Shown one piece after another: positions 19,585 through 29,952 of a DNA stretch of 64,000 bases. The DNA lies in contig NZ_JABFAO010000011.1 of NCBI RefSeq assembly GCF_017168235.1, forward strand, positions 183,513 to 247,512, written 5' to 3'. The position numbers were made by a program, and so were the translations under genes. Origin of the DNA: Rhodococcus sp. KRD197. GTDB taxonomy: Bacteria > Actinomycetota > Actinomycetes > Mycobacteriales > Mycobacteriaceae. Position 1 is the stretch's first letter, and the number at the start of each line of letters is the position of its first letter. Under the pieces are notes generated by a model. It did not search any database and was not told where the DNA came from. It saw nothing but the letters and a program-made list of their open reading frames with translations.

Positions 19585-20432
19585 TTGGGGGCGAACGGAT
19601 CGGTGACGGTCCGCGTCCGGTCTCGCTCGAAGCGCATGAGTCCCTCCTGTACGACGGCGGCGACCATGCGACCCTGTCGATCGAAGATCCTGCCCTGCGC
19701 CAGAGCCCTGCCGAAGTCGGCCGAAGGCGAGGTCTGGTCGTAGAGCAGCCACTCGTCGGCGCGGAACGGTCGCAGAAACCACAATGCATGGTCGAGCGAC
19801 GCGGTCTGCGTCACCACATCAGGATGAGGCACTTTGGCCGAACCGATGAGTGTCATGTCCGACATGTAGGCCAGGGTGCAGACGTGGAAGACCTGACTGT
19901 CGGGCAACCGGTCACGGTAGCGAAACCACACACGTTGCTGCGCCGCGAGACTGGAATGCTTCTCGGTCTGCTCGTCGGGAATCTTGCGGATGTCCCATTC
20001 CTTCCACTCCTCGTAGAAGGAATTGTCGAAGCCCGGGAGATCACGCGGGTCGGGGAGGCTTTCCGGCTCCACCACGCGCGGCATCGTGTCCTGATGCGAT
20101 ATCCCCTCGTCGTCGACGTGAAACGACGCCGACATCGTGAAGATGGCCTTGCCGTCCTGAATGCCGGTGACCCGCCTGGTACAAAAGGAGCGCCCGTCGC
20201 GAATGCGTTCGACCATGTAGACGGTGGGCTCGTTCGGGTTCCCGGGGCGGATGAAGTAGCCGTGCAGGGAATGGACGCGGTAGTCCTCGCCCACTGTGTT
20301 CACCGCCGAGACCAGTGCCTGTCCCGCAACCTGCCCACCGAACGTGCGGTGCAGCATGCTGGGGAAAGTCCGACCGCGAAAGATGTCGTTCTCTATGCGC
20401 TCTAGCTCGAGAATATCCTCGATACTGGCCAT
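19581..20432 (-). CDS. tesB: Acyl-CoA thioesterase II
   Basis: Hydrolyses acyl-CoA to free fatty acid and CoA; 283 aa with two hot-dog domains. Visible family segments are [25 protein letters not shown], the [12 protein letters not shown] core and a C-terminal [22 protein letters not shown]. The conserved Asp/Gln/Thr catalytic region appears intact. ATG 20432 has AAAGGTG upstream. Position between pdxS and pdxT matches M. tuberculosis Rv2605c. Confidence 0.93.
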   Translation of the reverse strand: MASIEDILELERIENDIFRGRTFPSMLHRTFGGQVAGQALVSAVNTVGEDYRVHSLHGYFIRPGNPNEPTVYMVERIRDGRSFCTRRVTGIQDGKAIFTMSASFHVDDEGISHQDTMPRVVEPESLPDPRDLPGFDNSFYEEWKEWDIRKIPDEQTEKHSSLAAQQRVWFRYRDRLPDSQVFHVCTLAYMSDMTLIGSAKVPHPDVVTQTASLDHALWFLRPFRADEWLLYDQTSPSADFGRALAQGRIFDRQGRMVAAVVQEGLMRFERDRTRTVTDPFAPK

Positions 20433-20495
20433 TGTTCACCTTTCTCGTCAGTGCCGGTGAAGGCTAACAAGCGCCGCGCCGGGCAGGATGGTCGA

Positions 20496-21131
20496 GTGTC
20501 CGACGACGATCCGACGGTTGCCACACCGATCTTTCCCGACCTTCTCGTCGAGACGATCATCGCCCGCATTCCTCTCGGCGAGCGCACGCTCGTCGTCATC
20601 GATGGGGCCGACGCTGCCGCTCCCGTGGAATTCGCGGGTCGGGTCCGCGATCGCATCCGCTCCGGCGCGCGGGCGTGCGAGGTGATCGATCTCCACGACT
20701 TCGTCCGACCGGCATCGTTGCGGTTCGAGTATTCACGAACGGACGAGCTGTCCTATCGAACGAGCTGGTTCGATTTCGATGCGCTCGGCCGGGAAGTGCT
20801 CGCGCCGATGCTGCCGGGCGGGCGCGGCAGCTTTCTACCAAGACTGTGGGACGAGTCGAGCGACCGATCCGCGCGTGCACGACTCGAGGTGGCAGCCCCG
20901 GATCAAGTGCTGATAGTCGCCGGTCCCACCCTGCTCGGACGTATCGGCAATGCCGCCGTCACCGTGCACCTGTCACTCAGCGTGGGTGCTCTACGTCGCC
21001 GGACCCCGACCGACCAGCAGTGGACGATAGATCCGCTCGTCGAGTACTACTCGAACGCGGACACCCGACCCGATCTCCTGGTGCGATGGGACCATCCGGA
21101 CCGTCCGGCCCTCATGGGATTTCTCCCGTGA
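20496..21131 (+). CDS. Uridine-kinase-like protein with a degenerate P-loop
   Basis: Protein of 211 aa with the layout of actinobacterial uridine/nucleoside kinase-like proteins: a VVIDGADAA strand-loop, EVIDLHDFVRP, the RPLW-type segment SFLPRLWDESSDRSARA and a lid-like RRRTPTDQQW. Where a P-loop should read GxxxxGK[ST], the sequence is GADAAAPVE, so the Walker A lysine and Ser/Thr are missing and phosphoryl transfer is unlikely. GTG 20496 is preferred (CAGGATGG upstream). It diverges from tesB and converges on pdxS, 32 bp apart. Confidence 0.62.
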   Translation: MSDDDPTVATPIFPDLLVETIIARIPLGERTLVVIDGADAAAPVEFAGRVRDRIRSGARACEVIDLHDFVRPASLRFEYSRTDELSYRTSWFDFDALGREVLAPMLPGGRGSFLPRLWDESSDRSARARLEVAAPDQVLIVAGPTLLGRIGNAAVTVHLSLSVGALRRRTPTDQQWTIDPLVEYYSNADTRPDLLVRWDHPDRPALMGFLP

Positions 21132-21163
21132 GGGCCGAACCGCCGGCTCGAAATACTTCTCGA

Positions 21164-22111
<948 letters not shown>

Positions 22112-22253
22112 AGCGACACTCCTGGTGTGTGGGTACATAGCTGCGCCGAAGCGATGTGGATACGTTCGGCTGGGCAAGAGTAGGCCCAAGTGGATGCCGT
22201 TGCCATATCCAGTGAGCATCTGCTGGCCTGGTCGCCTCCAGCCTGGACTGCGC

Positions 22254-23279
22254 TCAGCGAATCGCGCGTACTTCCGGCTCGACCCGTCTGGCCAGCACGA
22301 TGTTGACCTCGTCGATGAGTTCCGCCAGCTCCTGGGGGTAGACGGTTTCGCCGGTCGCGGCGAGGGAGCGGATATCACTCTCGGTGCACCAGCGGTGCCC
22401 CACCACCATCCTGCGTTCGAGGTCGGTGAATCCGGCGTGCTCGGGTTCGAAAGTCTGCGTTCGGTAGGCGAAGAACAGTTCCTCGGACTTGATCAGCGTG
22501 CCGTTGAACACGAAGGTCGCCACGCGCCGCCACATCGGCCCCTTCAGTTCGGAGTGATCGAGCTCGAGACCGGTCTCCTCGCGAACCTCCCGTGCAGCGG
22601 TGACACGGAGCGTCTCCCCCGATTCGACGGCCCCGCCGATCGTGAACCAGAAGTAGATGTTCGGCACTGCGGGATCGTGTCCCCGCAGCAGCAGTATCCG
22701 CCCCTGCTCATCCACCAGCACCACACGCGAGGACGTACGCGGCAGCGCTCGGTCCCCATGACCGAACGTCGCCGAAGCCGAACGCTCGGCGATCTCGAAA
22801 TACGTCGGCAGGGGCGCAGTTCCACCGAGATGAAGCAGCCGAACCACGGGCGTGGTGCGAAGCGCCAGGGTGTCGCGGACGGCGTCGTTGTGGAATCGGC
22901 GCGCAATCAGAACCCGGGCCTCCGCGTCGGCCAGTTCGGCCACGAGTTGCGGAGGCAGGTGGGCGGGATCGAGGGCAGCCAACGCCATCGACACCGCGTT
23001 CTCGGCCATCTCACGGTCGGCGCGGTCCGCGCGCTCTGCGGTGTCGGCGAGGGCGGCCAACCGTCGACTGTCGTCGAGTCGATCCCGTGTCGCAGCCGAT
23101 ACCGCCCTGGCGACCACCGCCCGACGCGCCAGAGCCGAATCGAGAGACTGCCACGCCAGATCCGAACGAACGTGCAGTCTGTCGAGTCGATTGGCCGTCG
23201 AATACGCCCACAGCCCGATCACCACAATCGACATCGCGACGAGGCCCAGGACCAGAATGGTCAAAGCGGAGAACGTCAT
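22254..23279 (-). CDS. Membrane-anchored NUDIX hydrolase (Rv2609c-like)
   Basis: A 341-aa protein with one N-terminal transmembrane helix (about 5-25) and an Arg/Ala-rich LemA-like helical region (about 30-150). A C-terminal NUDIX domain follows, whose box reads [20 protein letters not shown] followed by ETGLEL, an intact GX5EX7REUXEEXGU metal site. It probably hydrolyses a nucleoside-diphosphate-linked substrate at the inner face of the membrane. ATG 23279 shares a base with the pimA stop (TGATG), so it is coupled to the PIM operon; a role in nucleotide-sugar or lipid-intermediate turnover is inference. Confidence 0.85.
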   Translation of the reverse strand: MTFSALTILVLGLVAMSIVVIGLWAYSTANRLDRLHVRSDLAWQSLDSALARRAVVARAVSAATRDRLDDSRRLAALADTAERADRADREMAENAVSMALAALDPAHLPPQLVAELADAEARVLIARRFHNDAVRDTLALRTTPVVRLLHLGGTAPLPTYFEIAERSASATFGHGDRALPRTSSRVVLVDEQGRILLLRGHDPAVPNIYFWFTIGGAVESGETLRVTAAREVREETGLELDHSELKGPMWRRVATFVFNGTLIKSEELFFAYRTQTFEPEHAGFTDLERRMVVGHRWCTESDIRSLAATGETVYPQELAELIDEVNIVLARRVEPEVRAIR

Positions 23280-24403
23280 CAACTCGCCGCCCGAACCTTT
23301 TGCCCACCGAGGGTCACCGTCTCGTACACGCGCATGATCTGCTCGGCGACGACCGGCCAGTCGTACTCTGCAACGGCCCGGGTCGCCGCTTCCACCAGTC
23401 CGGATCGGATCTCGTCAGAGGAAAGCAGGGTGTCGAGCGCTCGGGCGAGCGCAGCCGAATCGTCGACAGGCACGAGTACACCGGCGGAACCGTCGCGCAG
23501 AACCCGACGAAAGGCATCGAGTTCGCTGGCCACCACTGCCGTCCCGGACGCCATCGCCTCGACGAGGACGATCCCGAAGCTCTCACCACCGAGGTTCGGC
23601 GCGCAGTACACGTCGGCGCTGCGCATCGCCGAAGCTTTGTCCTCGTCGTTGACCTGGCCGAGGAAGGTCAGGTGATGCGCGAGCGCACCGGCCTCCTTGC
23701 GAAGTTTGTCCACGTCACCCCGTCCGACCACGAGGATCTCGACCTCGGGATGCTTCTCGGCCAGCTCCGGCAGCGCGCCCATCAGCACAGCCATGCCTTT
23801 GCGCGGCTCGTCGAAGCGCCCCAGAAACAGGACGGTGCCGCCCAGTCTCGGGTAGCCCGGCAACATCGGCGCGCGCCGAAATGCCTGCACGTCGACGCCG
23901 TTTGGGATCTCGACGGCGTCACTGCCCAGGGCTTCCACCTGCCACCGCCGTGCCAGCTCCGATACAGCAATCCGACCGCTGATCTTCTCGTGGTACGGCC
24001 GCAGCACGCCCTGGAACGTGCTCAACACCAGCGATTTCGTGGTCGAGGTGTGAAATGTCGCCACGATCGGCCCCTCGGCTGCCTTCAGCGCGAGCATCGA
24101 CAGGCTGGGGGCATTGGGCTCGTGAATGTGCAAAACATCGAAATCGTTCTCCGCGATCCATCTCCGGATCCGTGCGTAGGTCACCGGACCGAACCGAAGC
24201 CGAGCAACGGAACCGTTGTACGGAATCGCCAGCGCCTCCCCGGCAGAGACGACGAAGTCCGGCAGCACGGTCCCCTCGGACGCGGGGGCGAGAACGCTGA
24301 CGCGGTGTCCGCGCTGGATGAACACCTCGGCCAGCTGCTCGACATGAGCCTGCACTCCACCCGGTACGTCGAAGGAGTAGGGGCAGACCATGCCGATTCT
24401 CAC
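23279..24403 (-). CDS. pimA: Phosphatidylinositol alpha-mannosyltransferase PimA
   Basis: GT4 glycosyltransferase that transfers the first mannose from GDP-mannose to phosphatidylinositol on the cytoplasmic side of the membrane. It has 374 aa from GTG 24403 (VRIGMVCPYSFDVPGGVQ). The N-terminal glycine-rich loop, DVLHIHEPNAPS and the EX7E motif in GESFGIVLVEAMASG are present. The GTG overlaps the acyltransferase stop by 4 bp. The larger frame to 24580 is a shadow in the acyltransferase gene. Confidence 0.95.
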   Translation of the reverse strand: MRIGMVCPYSFDVPGGVQAHVEQLAEVFIQRGHRVSVLAPASEGTVLPDFVVSAGEALAIPYNGSVARLRFGPVTYARIRRWIAENDFDVLHIHEPNAPSLSMLALKAAEGPIVATFHTSTTKSLVLSTFQGVLRPYHEKISGRIAVSELARRWQVEALGSDAVEIPNGVDVQAFRRAPMLPGYPRLGGTVLFLGRFDEPRKGMAVLMGALPELAEKHPEVEILVVGRGDVDKLRKEAGALAHHLTFLGQVNDEDKASAMRSADVYCAPNLGGESFGIVLVEAMASGTAVVASELDAFRRVLRDGSAGVLVPVDDSAALARALDTLLSSDEIRSGLVEAATRAVAEYDWPVVAEQIMRVYETVTLGGQKVRAAS

Positions 24404-25305
24404 GTGCCCTCGATTCGCGCACGTCGCGACTCGGACAGATCGGCCAGCCAGAGCGGTTGCAACATGTGCCAATCCTCGGGATGCTGCGCGATGTTCGCGG
24501 CGAAGACATCGGCCAGCTTCTGAGTTGCTTGTTCCAGACCCTGAGAGACATCGATCCGCGGCGCGATGGAAAATCCCCAACCGTCGCCGTCGAAGTAGCA
24601 GTGCACGGGGAACAAGTGGGCCCCGGTGTCGATCGCCAGCTTGGCCGGGCCAGGCGCCATTCGTGTGGGTTCGCCGAAGAACGTCACCGGCACACCGCGG
24701 CGGGCCAGGTCGCGTTCACTGAGCAAGCACACGATCTTGTTATCGCGCAACCGATCCGACAGCAGCGCGACCGGAGGTGCCTCGCCGCCGCTGAGGGGGA
24801 AAATTTCGAAGCCCAGGCTCTCGCGATAATCGACGAACCGTTGGTACAGCGACTCGGGCTTCAAACGCTCGGCCACAGTGGACAAGCCTCCGTAGTAGCG
24901 CACGAGCCACATACCGGCCATGTCCCAGTTTCCGCTGTGCGGCAGCGCGAGCACCGCACCCTTCCCCTCTGCGAGGGCGGCGTCGAGATGTTCCCGACCG
25001 CTGACACAGCCGTCGATGACGGCGGCCTGCGCATCGAGATTCATCGACGGCAGCCGGAATGCCTCACGCCAGTAGCGCGCGTAGGAACGCACACTGGCCT
25101 GGACCAGTTCGTCGGGGACCGCCTCGGGTGGCACGCCCAATACCCGCGCGAGGTTACGACGAAGTTGGTTCGGACCGCCTCCGCGGGATGCGCTGAAGTC
25201 CGCACCCATGTCGAAGAGCTTGCGTGCGAGACCGTCCGGGAGTGCTCGGACGAGTCGCCATCCAGCGGCATATCCTGCCTCGGTGGCGCGTTCGGCCAAC
25301 GTCAC
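24400..25305 (-). CDS. patA: Phosphatidylinositol mannoside acyltransferase
   Basis: Membrane-associated acyltransferase that acylates the mannose of PIM1/PIM2, equivalent to Rv2611c. It has 301 aa with the catalytic HX4D motif HSGNWD near residue 127 and downstream LLSERDLARRGVPV, typical of the lipid A/PIM acyltransferase superfamily. GTG 25305 overlaps the pgsA stop by 4 bp, and its own stop overlaps pimA by 4 bp, giving a translationally coupled pgsA-patA-pimA series. Confidence 0.92.
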   Translation of the reverse strand: MTLAERATEAGYAAGWRLVRALPDGLARKLFDMGADFSASRGGGPNQLRRNLARVLGVPPEAVPDELVQASVRSYARYWREAFRLPSMNLDAQAAVIDGCVSGREHLDAALAEGKGAVLALPHSGNWDMAGMWLVRYYGGLSTVAERLKPESLYQRFVDYRESLGFEIFPLSGGEAPPVALLSDRLRDNKIVCLLSERDLARRGVPVTFFGEPTRMAPGPAKLAIDTGAHLFPVHCYFDGDGWGFSIAPRIDVSQGLEQATQKLADVFAANIAQHPEDWHMLQPLWLADLSESRRARIEGT

Positions 25306-25988
25306 GACGAAACCTCACCGTCGGACTCACCGGTCGGCGACTCTCCCGTCGTACGAATGATCTCCCGAGCCCCATCCGACCGGCGAACCGCGAGCACGCG
25401 CTGGAAAACCGTCACGACGCTGAGCGCCGCCAGAATCCACATTGCCGGATAGATCACGCTGTCCAGCCACGCTATGTCGAAGTGTCGCCCGATACCCGTC
25501 AAGCCCGCTCCGAGGAGCACGATCACCAGGCGGTCGGGACGCTCGATCCAACCGCCGTCCGCGGACAGGCCACTCGCCTCCGCGCGGGCCTTGGCGTACG
25601 AGATGACCTGTGAGGTGACCAGACAGATCAGCGTCGCGATCAGCAGCGGTTTATCGCCTTCGGTGTAGACCGCCCACCAGGCGAGTCCGGCGAAGATGGC
25701 GCCATCTGCGACACGGTCGCATGTCGCGTCGAGCACGGCACCGTATTTGGTGCCGCCACCACGCGCCCGCGCCATCGCGCCGTCCAACATGTCGAACAGC
25801 ACGAACACCGTGATGACGACCGAGCCCCAGAACAGGTATCCGGCCGGAAACAGCGTCAACGCGGCAGCGACGGTGACCACGGTTCCGATCAGCGTCACCG
25901 AGTTCGGCGTCAGACCTGTCTTGTTGAGCGCCCGCCCGAGCGGCGCAGTCACCTTGGACACCGGTGCCCGCCCGAAAATGCTCAGCAC
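25302..25988 (-). CDS. pgsA1: Phosphatidylinositol (phosphate) synthase PgsA
   Basis: CDP-alcohol phosphotransferase joining CDP-diacylglycerol to an inositol headgroup; in mycobacteria the true product is phosphatidylinositol phosphate. It has 228 aa with about six transmembrane helices. The catalytic motif DG-X2-AR-X8-G-X3-D-X3-D is complete in DGAMARARGGGTKYGAVLD followed by ATCD. GTG 25988 is chosen because GGGAG lies 8 nt upstream; the 68-codon extension has no family similarity. The C-terminal tail is Gly/Glu/Ser-rich. Confidence 0.93.
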   Translation of the reverse strand: MLSIFGRAPVSKVTAPLGRALNKTGLTPNSVTLIGTVVTVAAALTLFPAGYLFWGSVVITVFVLFDMLDGAMARARGGGTKYGAVLDATCDRVADGAIFAGLAWWAVYTEGDKPLLIATLICLVTSQVISYAKARAEASGLSADGGWIERPDRLVIVLLGAGLTGIGRHFDIAWLDSVIYPAMWILAALSVVTVFQRVLAVRRSDGAREIIRTTGESPTGESDGEVSS

Positions 25989-26013
25989 TGCCAATTCTCC
26001 CTTTGCGTACCGA

Positions 26014-26556
26014 TCATTCCGGCCAAGCCGATGCCAACAGCGCGCGAGTGTCACGAAGCAACTGCGGCATGACCTTGGTACCTCCGACGACCGTGATGAA
26101 ATTGGCGTCGCCGCCCCACCTCGGCACGATGTGCTGGTGGAGGTGCTCGGCCAGCGAGCCGCCGGCAGCCGCACCGAGATTGAGACCGACATTGAAACCG
26201 TGCGGCCGCGAGACCGACTTGATCGTCCGGATCGCCTGCTGGGTGAACGCCATCAGCTCCGCGCTCTCGCCGGGCGTCAGGTCCTCGAGTGCAGCCACGC
26301 GCCGATACGGAACGATCATCATGTGACCCGGGTTGTATGGGTACAGATTCAGCACCGCATAGACCTCCTCGCCACGCGCGACGACCAATCCGTCCTCGTC
26401 CGTCATCTTCGGGATGTCCGAGAAGGGCTCGGTGGATTGATTTTTCGCGCCCGGAGTCTCCGCGACGTACGACATCCGGTGCGGCGTCCACAATCGCTGC
26501 AGCCGGTCGGGCTCACCGAGACCGGTATCGACGATCGCCGCGTCCTGTTCGGCCAT
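26014..26556 (-). CDS. HIT family nucleotide phosphorylase/hydrolase (Rv2613c-like)
   Basis: Histidine-triad protein of 180 aa. The active-site motif HLHQHIVPRW (HxHxHxx) sits near residue 136, preceded by NLYPYNPGHMMIVPYR, the Ap4A-phosphorylase-like strand. The M. tuberculosis orthologue has been described as an Ap4A phosphorylase, so dinucleoside-polyphosphate breakdown is the likely reaction. ATG 26556 starts 2 nt after the thrS stop with AGGAG 10 nt upstream. Pairing with thrS is sensible, since synthetases make Ap4A as a by-product. Confidence 0.9.
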   Translation of the reverse strand: MAEQDAAIVDTGLGEPDRLQRLWTPHRMSYVAETPGAKNQSTEPFSDIPKMTDEDGLVVARGEEVYAVLNLYPYNPGHMMIVPYRRVAALEDLTPGESAELMAFTQQAIRTIKSVSRPHGFNVGLNLGAAAGGSLAEHLHQHIVPRWGGDANFITVVGGTKVMPQLLRDTRALLASAWPE

Positions 26557-26558
26557 GG

Positions 26559-28658
26559 TCAGCTCACTCCTGATCTGTCGTGGCGGTCTCGGTTGGTGTC
26601 CGTGTCCGCGGCCGTGCTCGTGAAGAGCGCGGCCGTCGGAGACGCGTTGTTGCGGGAGGAAATCCACTCCGAGATCGCCTCGACTGCCGCGGTCACCGCG
26701 ACTCCGTTGACCTGTGTGCCATCACGGAATCGGAAGCTGACCGCACCGGCTTCGACGTCGCGTTCACCGGCCAGAAGCATGAACGGCACCTTCTGCGCGG
26801 TCTGATTGAAGATCTTCTTCTGCATCCGGTCGTCGCTGGCATCGACCTCGGCCCGGATTCCACGCTTCTTCAGCGCCGCGACGACAGTGAACAGATGGTC
26901 CTGGTGCACCTCTGCCACGGGAATGCCGACAACCTGGACGGGCGACAACCACGCCGGGAATGCGCCCGCATAGTGCTCGGTGAGAACACCGAAGAAACGC
27001 TCGATCGATCCGAACAGCGCACGGTGGATCATCACAGGACGTTCCTTGGTGCCACCGGTCGCCGTGTATTCGAGTTCGAACCGCTCGGGCAGGTTGAAGT
27101 CGAGCTGGATCGTCGACATCTGCCAGGTTCGCCCCAGCGCATCCTTGGCCTGTACCGAGATCTTCGGGCCGTAGAACGCGGCGCCACCGGGATCGGGCAG
27201 CAAGGTCAGACCGGAGGCCGCAGCAACCTCGGCGAGTGTGTTGGTTGCCTCTTCCCACACTTCGTCGCTGCCCACCGACTTCTCCGGGTTGCGGGTAGAG
27301 AGTTCGAGATAGAAATCGTCGAGACCGTAGTCCTTGAGCAGACCCAGCACGAACTCGAGCGTACTGGTCAGCTCGCCACGCATCTGCTCGCGCGTGCAGA
27401 AGATGTGCGCGTCGTCCTGCGTCATGCCGCGAACTCGAGTGAGACCGTGAATGACACCTGACTTCTCGTAGCGATACACCGAACCGAATTCGAACAGGCG
27501 CAGCGGCAACTCGCGGTAGGACCGGCCACGAGAGCGGAAGATCAGATTGTGCATCGGGCAGTTCATCGGCTTCAGGTAGTAGTCCTGACCCGGTTTGCGA
27601 ATCTCACCCTCTTCATCGAGTTCCGCGTCGAGGTGCATCGCGGGAAACATTCCGTCGCGGTACCAATCGAGGTGACCGGAGACCTCGTACAGATGCCCCT
27701 TGGTGATGTGCGGGGTGTTGACGAACTCGTAGCCCTCTTCGATGTGACGCTGACGAGAGTAATTCTCCAACTCGTTCCTGATCACCCCGCCTTTGGGATG
27801 AAACACCGGCAGGCCCGAGCCCAGTTCGTCAGGGAAGCTGAACAGGTCCAGCTCCGAGCCCAGTCTGCGGTGATCACGCCGCTCCGCCTCGGCCAACAGT
27901 TCCAGGTGCGCCTCGAGCGCCTCGGTCGACTCCCACGCCGTGCCGTAGATGCGCTGAAGACCCGCATTGTCCTGATTTCCGCGCCAGTACGCTGCGGAGC
28001 TGCGGGTGAGCTTGAAAGCGGGAACGTATTTGGTGGTCGGGATGTGGGGCCCACGGCACAGGTCGCCCCAGATGCGTTCACCCGTGCGCGGGTTGAGGTT
28101 GTCGTACGCGGTGAGCTCGCCGCCGCCGACCTCCATGATCTCGGGGTCGTCGATTCCCGACTTGTCGTTGACCAATTCGAGCTTGTAAGGCTCGTTGGCC
28201 AGTTCTTCGCGGGCCTGCTCGATCGACTCGTACACCCGACGGGAGAATCGCTGCCCTGCCTTGACGATCTGCTTCATCTTTTTTTCGAGCGCGACGAGAT
28301 CCTCCGGCGTGAACGGCTCGTCGACGTCGAAATCGTAGTAGAAGCCATCTTTGATGAAGGGTCCGATACCGAGCTTCGCGCTGGGAAACATCTGCTGAAC
28401 TGCCTGTGCGAGCACGTGTGCCGCGGAATGCCGAATCACGCTGCGGCCGTCCTCGGTGTTCGCGGGCACCGGTTCGACCTCGGCGTCGAGGTCTGGCGCC
28501 CAGGACAGATCCCGCAACTTTCCGTCTGCGTCTCGGACGACGACGATGGCGTCGGGACCCTTGTTGGGAAGGCCTGTGTCCCGAAGTGCCGTTCCGGCGG
28601 TCGTCCCTGCCGGCACCATGATGCGGGCTGGCAAGACAGCGGCTACGGGCATGCTCAC
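26559..28658 (-). CDS. thrS: Threonyl-tRNA synthetase
   Basis: Class II synthetase charging tRNA-Thr, 699 aa. An N-terminal TGS-like domain (about 1-75) is followed by the editing/SAD domain with [12 protein letters not shown]. The catalytic core has the zinc-site Cys in [11 protein letters not shown] and motif 2 in [18 protein letters not shown], and the C-terminal domain binds the anticodon. GTG 28658 is preceded by GAGGAG. It leads the thrS-HIT-pgsA-patA-pimA-NUDIX operon. I found no T-box leader, as usual for actinobacterial thrS. Confidence 0.96.
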   Translation of the reverse strand: MSMPVAAVLPARIMVPAGTTAGTALRDTGLPNKGPDAIVVVRDADGKLRDLSWAPDLDAEVEPVPANTEDGRSVIRHSAAHVLAQAVQQMFPSAKLGIGPFIKDGFYYDFDVDEPFTPEDLVALEKKMKQIVKAGQRFSRRVYESIEQAREELANEPYKLELVNDKSGIDDPEIMEVGGGELTAYDNLNPRTGERIWGDLCRGPHIPTTKYVPAFKLTRSSAAYWRGNQDNAGLQRIYGTAWESTEALEAHLELLAEAERRDHRRLGSELDLFSFPDELGSGLPVFHPKGGVIRNELENYSRQRHIEEGYEFVNTPHITKGHLYEVSGHLDWYRDGMFPAMHLDAELDEEGEIRKPGQDYYLKPMNCPMHNLIFRSRGRSYRELPLRLFEFGSVYRYEKSGVIHGLTRVRGMTQDDAHIFCTREQMRGELTSTLEFVLGLLKDYGLDDFYLELSTRNPEKSVGSDEVWEEATNTLAEVAAASGLTLLPDPGGAAFYGPKISVQAKDALGRTWQMSTIQLDFNLPERFELEYTATGGTKERPVMIHRALFGSIERFFGVLTEHYAGAFPAWLSPVQVVGIPVAEVHQDHLFTVVAALKKRGIRAEVDASDDRMQKKIFNQTAQKVPFMLLAGERDVEAGAVSFRFRDGTQVNGVAVTAAVEAISEWISSRNNASPTAALFTSTAADTDTNRDRHDRSGVS

Positions 28659-28754
28659 GGCGTTGTACTCCTCGGTTGTTCTCGATGGTCGGGAAGACCG
28701 GTCACAGCCTATCGGCTACGACCGGCGGGTCTTACCCGCACACCACGCCGGGCA

Positions 28755-29210
28755 CTAGAGGGGACTGGCCATCCAGTGCCATTCGAGACCGAACCACCCA
28801 CCGACGAGCCCGAGGGCGCCCAATACCCACAGTGTCGCGAGCACGACAACGGTGGTCAGCAGCGCACCCGCAGCTTGCACCACCGTCGACTGTCGCGCGA
28901 ACCACGCCATGAAACGGTCGTAGTGTCTGCGCACGAACTCGAGCAGGCGACGCGCCCACGTGAACTCCGAGGCGAGTATTCCCAGCCCGGTGAACACGAT
29001 CAGCCAGCCTGGCCCCGGGTACGGAATAGCGACGATGCCCAGAGCAAGAACAATGGCGCCGAAGATGCCGACACTGATCCGATAGACAAGATCGAGCGTC
29101 GAGTTGGCGGCTATCCGCGCACGGAACCGTCGCTGACGCTGCGCCACGCGATGAAAGAAGCCCTGGTCTTCGCGCTGCTTCTCGTCGGTTCGAGCTTCGT
29201 CTGCGATCAC
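28755..29210 (-). CDS. TIGR02611-family small membrane protein
   Basis: A 151-aa membrane protein of the actinobacterial TIGR02611 family. A charged N-terminus (about 1-35) precedes a hairpin of two transmembrane helices with the conserved PYPGPGW turn near residue 65. An amphipathic stretch (RRLLEFVRRHYDRF) and another long helix (about 112-140) follow. Function unknown. The start is GTG 29210. It lies between thrS and the tRNA cluster and may be its own transcription unit. Confidence 0.8.
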   Translation of the reverse strand: MIADEARTDEKQREDQGFFHRVAQRQRRFRARIAANSTLDLVYRISVGIFGAIVLALGIVAIPYPGPGWLIVFTGLGILASEFTWARRLLEFVRRHYDRFMAWFARQSTVVQAAGALLTTVVVLATLWVLGALGLVGGWFGLEWHWMASPL

Positions 29211-29251
29211 GCCACCAGGTTACCGAGCCGACACGGCTGTGAGCACGCACG

Positions 29252-29281
29252 AAAAAGCCCCACGCCGTGGACGTGGGGCTT
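29252..29281 (-). terminator. Rho-independent terminator after tRNA-Val(CAC)
   Basis: AAGCCCCACG (29255-29264) pairs perfectly with CGTGGGGCTT (29272-29281) over a 7-nt loop. On the minus strand the stem is followed by TTTTTC, the expected U tract. It ends transcription coming from the tRNA-Val gene 36 nt upstream. Confidence 0.85.
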
Positions 29282-29316
29282 CGTCTCGAGAATTGAAGTG
29301 CTGCGGTTATGCAGTG

Positions 29317-29388
29317 TGGTCCCGGCTGGGATCGAACCAGCGACCTTCCGCGTGTGAAGCGGACGCTCTTCCACTGAGCCACGGGACC
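29317..29388 (-). tRNA. tRNA-Val (anticodon CAC)
   Basis: The minus strand folds as a cloverleaf: acceptor GGTCCCG with CGGGACC, D arm GCTCAGTGGAAGAGC, anticodon stem TCCGC/GCGGA with loop TTCACAC, and T arm with GGTTCGATCC. The anticodon CAC reads Val GUG codons. Discriminator base A; the 3' CCA is not encoded. Confidence 0.95.
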
Positions 29389-29552
29389 GTTTTCGTTCGC
29401 TCACGACGACGCGTTCGAACGAGGCAGAACATTAACATGTTGCCGAGTTGAAACTCGAATCGCCCCCGGCATCGATTTCGCCGCGCTTTCCGGACCCGAA
29501 AAGCACCGGCACGGACCGCATGCGGCACCGAATAACTATCTGACCACGCGAT

Positions 29553-29580
29553 TTGTGAGTTCGCCGGAAGTTAGTCTAAT
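29553..29580 (+). promoter_or_regulatory. Promoter of the tRNA Gly-Cys-Val unit
   Basis: TTGTGA (29553-29558), a 16-bp spacer and TCTAAT (29575-29580; 5 of 6 match to TATAAT) form a sigma-70-type promoter 45 bp upstream of tRNA-Gly. No other gene lies between. Confidence 0.55.
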
Positions 29581-29624
29581 GTTTTCACCGCACCACGGAG
29601 ACAGCAATTCGCTCCGAGGCGCAT

Positions 29625-29696
29625 GCGGATGTGGCGCAGTGGTAGCGCATCACCTTGCCAAGGTGAGGGTCGCGGGTTCGAATCCCGTCATCCGCT
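29625..29696 (+). tRNA. tRNA-Gly (anticodon GCC)
   Basis: Acceptor GCGGATG pairs with CATCCGC. The anticodon stem TCACC/GGTGA carries loop TTGCCAA with anticodon GCC, and the T arm contains GGTTCGAATCC. Discriminator T; CCA is not encoded. First of three plus-strand tRNAs. Confidence 0.96.
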
Positions 29697-29714
29697 CGAG
29701 GGACTAGGGCCCAT

Positions 29715-29785
29715 GGTGGAGTGGCCGAGTGGTGAGGCAACGGCCTGCAAAGCCGTGCACACGGGTTCGATTCCCGTCTCCACCT
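29715..29785 (+). tRNA. tRNA-Cys (anticodon GCA)
   Basis: Acceptor GGTGGAG pairs with CTCCACC. Anticodon stem ACGGC/GCCGT holds loop CTGCAAA with anticodon GCA, and the T arm contains GGTTCGATTCC. Discriminator T; CCA is not encoded. Lies 18 nt after tRNA-Gly, so it is co-transcribed. Confidence 0.96.
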
Positions 29786-29827
29786 CGTAACGAAGCGAAG
29801 GTTCCCAGCCTTCCCTTTGAAATACCT

Positions 29828-29902
29828 GCGCGATTAGCTCAGCGGGAGAGCGCTTCCCTGACACGGAAGAGGTCACTGGTTCAATCCCAGTATCGCGCAC
29901 CA
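29828..29902 (+). tRNA. tRNA-Val (anticodon GAC), CCA encoded
   Basis: Acceptor GCGCGAT pairs with ATCGCGC. Anticodon stem CTTCC/GGAAG holds loop CTGACAC with anticodon GAC, and the T arm contains GGTTCAATCC. Unlike its three neighbours it carries an encoded ACCA end (29899-29902). Last of the Gly-Cys-Val unit, followed by a terminator. Confidence 0.96.
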
Positions 29903-29916
29903 TAGAAATACCAGGT

Positions 29917-29950
29917 CAGGCCCCCTTTCGAGGGGGCCTGATTTGCGTTT
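29917..29950 (+). terminator. Rho-independent terminator of the tRNA unit
   Basis: CAGGCCCCCT (29917-29926) and AGGGGGCCTG (29931-29940) form a perfect 10-bp stem with a stable TTCG tetraloop, followed by ATTTGCGTTT. It starts 15 nt past tRNA-Val. Confidence 0.9.
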
Positions 29951-29952
29951 CG

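Noticed and set aside
28659-28754. T-box riboswitch before thrS
   Set aside because: The leader is too short and shows neither a T-box sequence nor the specifier stem; a GAGGAG ribosome-binding site sits directly before the start.
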